Assembly: GCA_902801625.1 (NCBI GenBank) | Contig: CADCJI010000005.1 | Coordinates: forward strand, 177,696-241,695 | Reading direction: 5' to 3' | From: an uncultured Bacteroidia bacterium | GTDB taxonomy: Bacteria > Bacteroidota > Bacteroidia > Bacteroidales > F082 | Length of the DNA: 64,000 nt | Shown here: in pieces, positions 49,776-56,984 of the stretch | Layout of the letters: the number at the start of each line of letters is the position of its first letter | Numbering within the stretch: position 1 is the first letter of the stretch | Translations under genes and position numbers: made by a program | The notes under the pieces: generated by a model | Told to the model about the DNA's origin: nothing | The model's database searches: none | What the model saw: only the letters and a program-made list of their open reading frames with translations

Positions 49776-52445
49776 ATGAACTTAAAACCTAGAAAGATTC
49801 CGTTTTCGCCGCCCGACATGTCGGAGGCGGAAATCGAACAAGTGGCTGAAGTCTTGCGCTCCGGCTGGATTACCACCGGCCCGAAAACCAAGGAGTTTGA
49901 AAGACAAATAGCTGCTTATGTGGGTACGGCTAAGGCGGCTTGCCTAAGCTCGGCAACAGCAGCTATGGAAATGGCGCTGCGACTGATTGGGGTGGGACCC
50001 GATGACGAGGTGATTGTCCCGGCCTATACCTACACGGCTTCGGCTTCGGTGATACAGCATGTGGGCTGCAAGCTGGTATTGGTGGACTCGCAGCCCGACT
50101 GCGTGGAGATGGACTACGACAAGATGGCCGACGCCATTACCGAAAAAACCAAGGTAATCTGTCCAGTGGACTTGGGCGGCATCGTCTGCGACTTCGATCG
50201 CATCTTCCAGATTGTGGAGGCAAAGAAGGCACTTTTCCATCCATCCAACGCGATTCAAAAACGCATCGGCCGCATCATTGTGGCTGCCGACGATGCACAC
50301 GCTTTAGGTGCCCAGTGGCACGGCAAGATGGCAGGGAGCATCGCCGATTTCTCCTCGTTCAGCTTCCATGCCGTCAAGAACATGACAACGGCAGAAGGCG
50401 GGGCGTTGGTGTGGAATCTTCCGTTTGGAGAAGAACCGGTGCCATACGATGCTTGGTCAACAGTGCCGCCTGTTGAGGGCGAGACTTGGAATGAGTACTT
50501 GTACAGGCTCTTGCAGCTGTATTCTCTGCATGGGCAAAGCAAAGATGCATTTACTAAGACCCAGTTGGGGTCGTGGGAGTATGATGTGATAGGTCCTTGG
50601 TACAAATGCAACATGACGGACATCACGGCTGGTATAGGTTTGGCACAATTAAAACGCTATCCTGCCATGCTTGAGCGTCGTAAACAGATTATCGGTATGT
50701 ATGACGAGGCATTGAAAGATTTACCTGTCGCGGTATTGAAGCAATATGGTGAAGACTTCAGTGCAAACGGACATCTTTACCTCACCCGTTTGCTTGGTTG
50801 CACCGACAAGGAACGTCGTGAGGTCATTGCCAAGATGGCAGAGCGTGGCATTGCCTGCAATGTACACTACAAGCCCTTGCCGATGATGACGGCCTACAAA
50901 GCCCTCGGTTTCGACATCAAGGACTTCCCGAATGCCTATCATCTGTATGAAAACGAGGTGACATTGCCCTTACATACACGCTTGAGTGATGAGGACGTGG
51001 CCTATGTTATCGAGAATTATGTGGAGGTGATTAAGGACATTTGTTTTTCTGATGGTCGGCAACCACATTCTTTTAAGTCTAATGTTTTAAATTCAAATTT
51101 TATCAAATCAAAACCCAATCCCATGGAACGCAAACGCATTTACCTCTGCCTGGCTCACATGAGCGAAGCAGGACTTGAACAAAAATACATACAAGAAGCC
51201 TTCGACACCAATTGGGTGGTGCCGCTGGGACCGAATGTCAATGGCTTTGAAAAAGATTTAGAGGATTTTGTAAATGAAGCCAAGGTCCCTGAGCTTGTCG
51301 AAGGGCCGATCCCCCAAACCGGCGTTTCGACAGGCTCAACGACCTTGCTTAACAAACGTGTCGTCGCCCTCTCCGCAGGCACAGCCGCTGTGCATCTCTC
51401 GCTGATTGCCTGTGGCGTGCAGCCTGGCGATGAGGTCATCGTCCAATCTTTCACCTTCTGCGCCTCCTCGCATCCCATCACCTACCTTGGCGCAAAACCG
51501 ATTTTCGTCGATTCGGAAAAGGACTCCTGGAACATGGATGTCGATTTGATGGAAGAAGCCATCAAGGATCGTATCGCCAAGACGGGCAAGAAACCTAAGG
51601 CCATCGTGCCTGTGGCACTTTATGGCATGCCCTATGACATCGACCGTATCATGGCCGTTGCCGAGAAATACGGCATCCCGGTGGTCGAAGACGCCGCCGA
51701 AGGCTTCGGTAGCCGCTGGAAAGGCCAAGTACTGGGCACTTTTGGCGAATACGGCATCCTTTCCTTCAACGGCAACAAGATGATCACCACCTCGGGCGGC
51801 GGAGCCCTTGTCTGCCCCAACCAGGAGGCATGGCAGAAAATCATGTGGCTGGCCACCCAAGCGCGTGAGGCCTATCCCTACTACCAGCATGAGGCCATCG
51901 GCTACAACTACCGCATGTCCAACATCTGCGCGGGCATCGGTCGCGGTCAGATGACGGTCGTTGATGACCATATCGCTCACCACAAGCATGTGTTTGAGCT
52001 TTACAAGGAATTGTTGAAAGACGTGCCAGGCATCGAAGTCCACGGCAACCCTGATGAGCGTTACGACAGCAACTTCTGGTTGAATACCATCACCATCGAT
52101 CCGAGCGTTCGCATCAAGGGACAGGAGAATGCCTATAAGACCATCGTTCAAGGTGCAGTGGGTGGTGCAGGTGGTGTGGTGCATGCCTCCGAAAGCGCGC
52201 ACACCGACTGCGAGCCTAACGACAATGTGGAAGCTTTGCGCGTGTTCCTTGATCAAAGAGCCATCGAAGCACGACCGCTGTGGAAGCCCATGCATAAGCA
52301 ACCTGTTTATAAAGATGCACCTGCTTACGTCAATGGTGTTTCGGAAGCACTCTTCAAGATAGGTATGTGTCTGCCCAGCGGACCGTATGTCTCCGACGAG
52401 GATGTGCGCTATATCGTGGATTGCATCAAGGAAGCGATAGAATAA
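49776..52445 (+). CDS. Tandem fusion of two DegT/DnrJ/EryC1 (sugar) aminotransferases
   Basis: An 889-residue protein containing two complete PLP aminotransferases, each normally ~370-430 residues and separate. Copy 1 (residues ~1-425): R-S-G-W-I-T-T-G-P-K-T, D-D-A-H-A-L-G, and the PLP lysine in F-H-A-V-K-N-M-T-T-A-E-G-G. Copy 2 (from ~450; internal ATG at 51124): V-V-A-L-S-A-G-T-A-A-V-H-L, E-D-A-A-E-G-F-G-S, and the PLP lysine in F-N-G-N-K-M-I-T-T-S-G-G-G. The ~29-residue linker is Asn/Ser/Lys-rich and looks like former intergenic sequence without a stop. Copy 2 also contains an in-frame family B repeat (nt 51281-51345). Both halves probably aminate keto-sugars. Whether they are made as one chain or copy 2 is also started at 51124 cannot be told. 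Confidence 0.88.
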   Translation: MNLKPRKIPFSPPDMSEAEIEQVAEVLRSGWITTGPKTKEFERQIAAYVGTAKAACLSSATAAMEMALRLIGVGPDDEVIVPAYTYTASASVIQHVGCKLVLVDSQPDCVEMDYDKMADAITEKTKVICPVDLGGIVCDFDRIFQIVEAKKALFHPSNAIQKRIGRIIVAADDAHALGAQWHGKMAGSIADFSSFSFHAVKNMTTAEGGALVWNLPFGEEPVPYDAWSTVPPVEGETWNEYLYRLLQLYSLHGQSKDAFTKTQLGSWEYDVIGPWYKCNMTDITAGIGLAQLKRYPAMLERRKQIIGMYDEALKDLPVAVLKQYGEDFSANGHLYLTRLLGCTDKERREVIAKMAERGIACNVHYKPLPMMTAYKALGFDIKDFPNAYHLYENEVTLPLHTRLSDEDVAYVIENYVEVIKDICFSDGRQPHSFKSNVLNSNFIKSKPNPMERKRIYLCLAHMSEAGLEQKYIQEAFDTNWVVPLGPNVNGFEKDLEDFVNEAKVPELVEGPIPQTGVSTGSTTLLNKRVVALSAGTAAVHLSLIACGVQPGDEVIVQSFTFCASSHPITYLGAKPIFVDSEKDSWNMDVDLMEEAIKDRIAKTGKKPKAIVPVALYGMPYDIDRIMAVAEKYGIPVVEDAAEGFGSRWKGQVLGTFGEYGILSFNGNKMITTSGGGALVCPNQEAWQKIMWLATQAREAYPYYQHEAIGYNYRMSNICAGIGRGQMTVVDDHIAHHKHVFELYKELLKDVPGIEVHGNPDERYDSNFWLNTITIDPSVRIKGQENAYKTIVQGAVGGAGGVVHASESAHTDCEPNDNVEALRVFLDQRAIEARPLWKPMHKQPVYKDAPAYVNGVSEALFKIGMCLPSGPYVSDEDVRYIVDCIKEAIE
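51281..51345. repeat. Family B palindromic repeat, in-frame inside aminotransferase copy 2
   Basis: aaggtccctgagcttgtcga, continuing agggccg, and the right arm ggcgtttcgacaggctcaac, continuing gacctt. The peptide V-P-E-L-V-E-G-P...V-S-T-G-S-T-T-L is the same phase as in the NagB-like gene for the left arm. Confidence 0.85.
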
Positions 52446-52454
52446 TATAACGCC

Positions 52455-52600
52455 AGCCTCCTATGTCATTCCAGCAGAGGCATGTGGGTGAGCATGGAAT
52501 CTATGGGAGGCGGTTCAAGAAATAAGAACCTATAAAGGACGGCCTTTGAAGCCATAGATTCCCGCCAACGCACCACCCACCGTTGGAATGACATGTCTTC
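52455..52600. repeat. Family D long hairpin element, second copy
   Basis: Nested arms as in the 1054-1195 copy: tgtcattcc / ggaatgacat outside and ggaatctat / atagattcc inside, with gcctcctat pairing atgggaggc. The internal loop differs, so the arms are conserved more than the centre. Confidence 0.75.
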
Positions 52601-52624
52601 AAAAGCCTGCTTTAACCAAAATAA

Positions 52625-52655
52625 CGGATTCGACCACAGTCGGGTCCGTTTTTTT
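52625..52655 (+). terminator. Rho-independent terminator after the double aminotransferase
   Basis: A ten-base-pair stem (cggattcgac / gtcgggtccg, two G-T pairs) over a caca loop is followed by seven T. It ends the transcript just before the gmd promoter. Confidence 0.8.
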
Positions 52656-52685
52656 GTCTGCACAAAGCTTTTTGTTCTATCTTTG
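52653..52685 (+). promoter_or_regulatory. Bacteroidetes-type promoter for gmd
   Basis: TTTG (52653-52656), a 21-nt spacer, then TATCTTTG (52678-52685), 26 nt before the ATG at 52712. It overlaps the terminator T-run. Confidence 0.72.
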
Positions 52686-52711
52686 CACCCAATAACAAAT
52701 CCGATTATCCT

Positions 52712-53842
52712 ATGTCAAAAACAGCATTAATCACTGGCATCACAGGTCAAGACGGCTCCTTCCTTGCCGAGTTGCTCTTGGAAAAAGACTATGAAGTGCA
52801 CGGGATCATCCGTCGCTCGTCATCGTTCAATACCGGCCGTATCGAGCATCTCTATCTCGACGAATGGGTGCGCGACATGAAGAACAAACGTCTCATCACC
52901 TTGCATTATGGCGACATGACGGATTCATCTTCACTGGTGCGCATCATCCAGAAAGTGCAACCCGATGAAATCTATAACCTTGCCGCCCAAAGCCATGTGA
53001 AAGTCTCGTTCGATTGCCCCGAATACACTGCCGAAGCCGATGCGGTAGGCACGTTGCGCCTCCTTGAAGCCATGCGCATCTTGGGTCTGGAGAAGAAATG
53101 CAAAATCTACCAAGCCTCTACATCCGAACTCTTTGGCTTGGTGCAAGAGGTGCCGCAGAAAGAGACGACGCCATTCTATCCACGTTCACCCTACGGCGTG
53201 GCCAAGCAGTATGGCTTCTGGATCGTGAAGAACTATCGCGAGAGTTACGGTATGTTTGCCGTCAACGGCATCCTCTTCAACCATGAGAGCGAGCGTCGTG
53301 GCGAGACTTTTGTCACGCGAAAAATTACGCTGGCTGCCGCCCGCATCAAGCAGGGTCATCAGGACAAGCTCTACCTCGGTAACCTCAACGCCCTTCGCGA
53401 CTGGGGTTATGCCAAGGACTATGTGGAGTGCATGTGGCTGATTTTGCAGCAGGACAAGCCGGAGGACTTTGTCATTGCCACGGGCGAATACCACACGGTG
53501 CGTGAATTCTGTACCTTGGCCTTCAAGCATGTGGGCATTGAGTTGCGTTGGGAAGGTAGTGGAGAAAACGAAAAAGGAATTTGCGTGAAAGACGAAAGCC
53601 TTTCTCTAAACTCTAAACTCTCAACTCTCAACTCATTAGAAGGTAAAACTCTCGTTGAAGTTGATCCCCGTTTCTTCCGCCCTGCCGAAGTGGAACAGCT
53701 GCTTGGCGACCCCACCAAGGCCAAGACGCTTCTCGGCTGGAACCCGCGCAAGACTTCCTTCGAAGAACTGGTCAAGATCATGGTTGAACACGACATGCGC
53801 TTCGTCAAAAAGCTCTATCTCAAGGCACATCTAGAAGATTGA
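52712..53842 (+). CDS. gmd: GDP-mannose 4,6-dehydratase
   Basis: A 376-residue SDR with [12 protein letters not shown] near the N-terminus, [11 protein letters not shown], the catalytic S-T-S-E-L-F-G and Y-x3-K of [14 protein letters not shown], and [14 protein letters not shown] near the C-terminus. It makes GDP-4-keto-6-deoxy-mannose, the first step to GDP-L-fucose; fcl lies 0.9 kb downstream. A family A repeat adds about 15 residues ([10 protein letters not shown]) between C-V-K-D-E and E-G-K-T-L-V-E-V-D. It has its own promoter behind a terminator. Confidence 0.95.
   Translation: MSKTALITGITGQDGSFLAELLLEKDYEVHGIIRRSSSFNTGRIEHLYLDEWVRDMKNKRLITLHYGDMTDSSSLVRIIQKVQPDEIYNLAAQSHVKVSFDCPEYTAEADAVGTLRLLEAMRILGLEKKCKIYQASTSELFGLVQEVPQKETTPFYPRSPYGVAKQYGFWIVKNYRESYGMFAVNGILFNHESERRGETFVTRKITLAAARIKQGHQDKLYLGNLNALRDWGYAKDYVECMWLILQQDKPEDFVIATGEYHTVREFCTLAFKHVGIELRWEGSGENEKGICVKDESLSLNSKLSTLNSLEGKTLVEVDPRFFRPAEVEQLLGDPTKAKTLLGWNPRKTSFEELVKIMVEHDMRFVKKLYLKAHLED
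53602..53637. repeat. Family A repeat, in-frame inside gmd
   Basis: tctctaaactctaaactctc and following words, read N-S-K-L-S-T-L-N-S as in capF and capG. Confidence 0.85.
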
Positions 53843-54034
53843 TGGGATATTCCTTCGGAATAGAAATGCTTTGCATTCGGCGGAGCCAAATCGTTCAAAA
53901 ATGGATATAAAATCGTTCAAAAATAGTAAAAAATCAATCAAAAATTGGTGTTTGATAGTTTGAATAATGTTGATTTTCAGAAGATTTTGAAATGATAGAT
54001 TTTTGTTGGATTTCTTACGAAGTAATAAATAAAA

Positions 54035-54457
54035 ATGGACCTGCTGAAAGAACATAATAAGAAGTATCAGTTCTTTGTGGACATTACAGGAATTGCCATG
54101 AAGGTCTACAACAAATACCATTATGGCTTGCTAGAGTCGGCATATGAAGCTGCCATGAGATATCTTCTGGAGCAAGACGGGTATAAAGTTGAAAGGCAAG
54201 TGTATCTACCTATTTATTGGGATGATGTTCAACTTGACCAAACCTATCGAATGGATTTGGTCATAGACGACGATATCATTGTTGAGTTGAAATCCATCAA
54301 ATTCATAGGAGATGAACATAGAAAACAATTGAAAAACTACTTGAATATTACTCATATCAAGTATGGTATGCTGATAAACTTTTCTCCTGAAAGAATCTAC
54401 AGCGAGTGGTACGAGCGAGACTCTGACGGCACCATAGAACGGATAAAGCTTTTTTAA
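54035..54457 (+). CDS. GxxExxY-family protein (second copy)
   Basis: A 140-residue protein with G-L-L-E-S-A-Y at residues 31-37, M-D-L-V-I-D-D-D-I-I-V-E-L-K-S (D...E-x-K core), N-Y-L-N-I-T and G-M-L-I-N-F. It is only distantly similar to the member at 4339. It sits between the two GDP-fucose genes, as the first sits between capF and capG. Its ATG is preceded by the leader word tttcttacgaagtaata, which is also found before fcl. The 192-bp gap before it contains two copies of aaaatcgttcaaaaat. Confidence 0.85.
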   Translation: MDLLKEHNKKYQFFVDITGIAMKVYNKYHYGLLESAYEAAMRYLLEQDGYKVERQVYLPIYWDDVQLDQTYRMDLVIDDDIIVELKSIKFIGDEHRKQLKNYLNITHIKYGMLINFSPERIYSEWYERDSDGTIERIKLF

Positions 54458-54497
54458 ACTCAGGGAAGAAAAAGGAGATTTTGAGGGATTTTAAACT

Positions 54498-54757
54498 GAT
54501 TTTAGACAGATTTTGAAATTGATTTTCGATAGATTTAACTGCGTTGAATGCAAGCATTTCTTACGAAGTAATACCATAGAAGTAGAATGATACAGGTTAA
54601 AATGCGAGGATTTTAGACAGATTTTGTAATTGATTTTCTACAGATTTCTTACGAAGTAATACCATAAGAAGTAGAATGACAAGGTAGAATGCGAGGATTT
54701 TAGACAGATTTTATAATTGATTTTATACAGATTTCTTACGAAGTAATACCATAAAAA
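54498..54757. repeat. Three tandem ~87-111-bp repeats upstream of fcl
   Basis: Units start gattttagacagatttt at 54498, 54609 and 54696, and each ends with tttcttacgaagtaata (54557, 54645, 54732) followed by ccata. The last unit ends 9 nt before the fcl ATG. A fourth partial copy precedes the GxxExxY gene at 54035 (word at 54011). Together they fill the whole 300-bp gap. Confidence 0.8.
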
Positions 54758-55699
54758 ATGAACAAAGACAGTAAAATATACGTGGCCGGTCACCGTGGAA
54801 TGGTGGGCTCGGCAATTGTGCGTGAGCTGCAACGTCAAGGCTGCAACAACATCATCACCAGAACCCATAAAGAACTCGACCTCTGTCGGCAAGACCAAGT
54901 GGAAGCTTTCTTTGAGGCTGAAAAGCCTGAATATGTGTTTCTTGCAGCGGCAAAAGTCGGTGGCATCGTGGCCAACCAAAACGCCTTGGCCGACTTCATG
55001 TACGACAACATGATTCTCGAGATGAACGTCATCCATTCGGCATGGAAAAACGGCTGCAAGAAGCTGGAGTTCCTCGGCTCGTCGTGCATCTATCCCCGCA
55101 TGGCGCTCCAGCCGATGAAAGAGAGTTGTCTGCTGACAGGTGAATTGGAGAAGACCAACGAAGCTTACGCCTTGGCGAAAATCAGCGGCCTGAAATATTG
55201 CGAGTTTTTGAACCGTCAGTATGGCTCAGACTATATCTCGGTGATGCCGACCAACCTCTATGGCCCCAACGACAACTACCACCCTGAGCATAGCCATGTG
55301 CTACCCGCCTTGATCCGTCGTTTTCACGAAGCCAAGGTCAATGGGCTGAAGGAAGTGACCTGCTGGGGAGATGGCAGTCCGCTGCGCGAGTTCCTTTATG
55401 TGGACGATTTGGCCAACCTATGCGTCTTTCTGATGAACAACTATAGTGGCAATGAGACCGTGAATGCAGGAACGGGCAAGGAATTAACCATCAAGGCATT
55501 GACCGAAATGGTGGCCAAAGTGATTGGTTATGAGGGTGACATCAAGTGGGACACCACGCGTCCTAACGGCACACCGCGCAAGCTGCTCGATGTGAGCAAG
55601 GCGACGGCTTTGGGCTGGACCTACAAGACAGAACTGGAAGACGGTATTCGACTCGCTTACGACGACTTCTTGAACAATCCCATGCGCGCCGAACGGTAA
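54758..55699 (+). CDS. fcl: GDP-L-fucose synthase
   Basis: A 313-residue SDR: V-A-G-H-R-G-M-V-G-S-A-I (NADP-binding), L-G-S-S-C-I-Y-P and Y-A-L-A-K (catalytic Ser/Tyr/Lys), and N-L-Y-G-P-N-D-N-Y-H-P. It epimerises and reduces the Gmd product to GDP-L-fucose. Length is standard, with no inserted repeat. It is separated from gmd by the GxxExxY gene and the tandem repeats, so it may have its own leader. Confidence 0.95.
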   Translation: MNKDSKIYVAGHRGMVGSAIVRELQRQGCNNIITRTHKELDLCRQDQVEAFFEAEKPEYVFLAAAKVGGIVANQNALADFMYDNMILEMNVIHSAWKNGCKKLEFLGSSCIYPRMALQPMKESCLLTGELEKTNEAYALAKISGLKYCEFLNRQYGSDYISVMPTNLYGPNDNYHPEHSHVLPALIRRFHEAKVNGLKEVTCWGDGSPLREFLYVDDLANLCVFLMNNYSGNETVNAGTGKELTIKALTEMVAKVIGYEGDIKWDTTRPNGTPRKLLDVSKATALGWTYKTELEDGIRLAYDDFLNNPMRAER

Positions 55700-55734
55700 T
55701 CTGTTGAGGCCTGCAGAGGCAATCGAAAAAACAC

Positions 55735-55910
55735 CACCTGAACGACTATCCTTTCCCCGAAACCCTCATAGCGGACGGTCACGATCCGCTATCCCTGACA
55801 CGAAACGATTGCAAGAAGAAAACGCCTTTCGAGTGTCTCCCAATAGCGTGAGGGATGGCGGATGCCTCTCCGCCATGAGGGCAAGAAGGACGGTAGTGGT
55901 CCGTTGAAGG
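55735..55910. repeat. Intergenic G+C-rich inverted-repeat region
   Basis: In the 400-bp gap after fcl, agcgga(cggtcacga)tccgct and ggcgga(tgcctc)tccgcc hairpins and two tatccctgac / gagggatgg-type complementary words suggest a composite hairpin element. A 67-codon frame across it (55704-55907) has repeat-like composition and is not called as a gene. Confidence 0.5.
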
Positions 55911-56033
55911 GTGAGTTTGGGATGACATGCCTGCTGAGGCCTGTTTGAATGTTATAATAGCTTTTATATCAGTTAGTTACAAAAGAGCAATCGTTATTTT
56001 TGCTAAAAAGACCTATAATTCAAATAATTGTTG

Positions 56034-56041
56034 TACCTTTG
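56034..56041 (+). promoter_or_regulatory. TAnnTTTG box for the export operon
   Basis: TACCTTTG about 60 nt before the Wza-like gene. No well-placed -33 TTTG is seen, so the assignment is tentative. Confidence 0.5.
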
Positions 56042-56100
56042 AACCGCGAATACTATCTTGTGTCCGCATGCTATTATTATGAATTAAAGCTATTTATACT

Positions 56101-56952
56101 ATGCCTGTTTACCACGAAAACAAACGTAAGTTTTTGAAATCAAACTATCTGCTTCTCTTTGCCCTATTGCTTGTGTTGTCGTCATGCGATATGTCGAAGC
56201 GGATTACCTATTTCCAGGATATCCAAGACCAACGAACCACCTACATCAACGAGCAACCTACTCCTGAGATTCGTTTGCGTCCCGAAGACAAGATTTCCAT
56301 CATTGTCAACACCAAGGTGCCCGAACTGACGGCGCTGTTCAATTTGCCTTATACGGCTCGGGTGTTAGGATCGCAAACTGAACAGCTTTCTAGTAATTCT
56401 CAAGGCACCTCAGGCTATATCATCAAGGCTGATGGTACTATTGATTTCCCGGTATTGGGGATGGTGCAGGCGGCTGGCAAGACACGCGATGAATTGGCGG
56501 CCCACATCAAGTCGGAACTGATTGACCGCAATCTAGTCAATGACCCTGTGGTGACTGTGGAATTCGTCAACCTTAAGTTTTCGGTGATGGGCGAGGTGAG
56601 GGCTCCGGGTTCTTACCCGATTACGCGCGACCATATCACCCTTTTGGATGCCTTGTCGATGGCAGGTGATTTGACCATCGACGGCAAGCGCGACAATATT
56701 ATGGTGCTTCGTCCCAATGCCACAGGCAAGCTCACTGCCTACACCGTTGACATGCTTTCTTTCAACGATGTGCAGCATTCTCCAGCTTACTATATCCATC
56801 AGAACGATTATATTTACGTTGAGCCCAATAAGAAACGTGCCAACCAGTCGACCGTCAATGCCAACACGGTGCAATCCGCCTCTTTCTGGATTTCAGTGAT
56901 TTCTTTGCTCGCCTCTTTGGCCACCACGATTTCGGTTCTGTCCTTGAAGTAA
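56101..56952 (+). CDS. Polysaccharide export outer-membrane lipoprotein (Wza-like, SLBB)
   Basis: A 283-residue protein. The signal peptide has a lipobox L-S-S-C (Cys29). The poly-export domain has R-L-R-P-E-D-K-I-S-I-I-V, Y-I-I-K-A-D-G-T-I-D-F-P-V-L-G and K-F-S-V-M-G-E-V-R-A-P-G-S-Y (SLBB). A C-terminal hydrophobic helix (F-W-I-S-V-I-S-L-L-A-S-L-A) follows. It would form the outer-membrane part of the capsule channel. The next gene, the Wzc-like kinase, starts 32 nt later. Confidence 0.92.
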   Translation: MPVYHENKRKFLKSNYLLLFALLLVLSSCDMSKRITYFQDIQDQRTTYINEQPTPEIRLRPEDKISIIVNTKVPELTALFNLPYTARVLGSQTEQLSSNSQGTSGYIIKADGTIDFPVLGMVQAAGKTRDELAAHIKSELIDRNLVNDPVVTVEFVNLKFSVMGEVRAPGSYPITRDHITLLDALSMAGDLTIDGKRDNIMVLRPNATGKLTAYTVDMLSFNDVQHSPAYYIHQNDYIYVEPNKKRANQSTVNANTVQSASFWISVISLLASLATTISVLSLK

Positions 56953-56984
56953 AAACAGTATCAATCTTGCCAATTCAATAAATC

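Noticed and set aside
55704-55907. 67-codon open frame after fcl
   Set aside because: It lies across a G+C-rich inverted-repeat region, has biased R/P/S composition and no recognised family; treated as repeat DNA.
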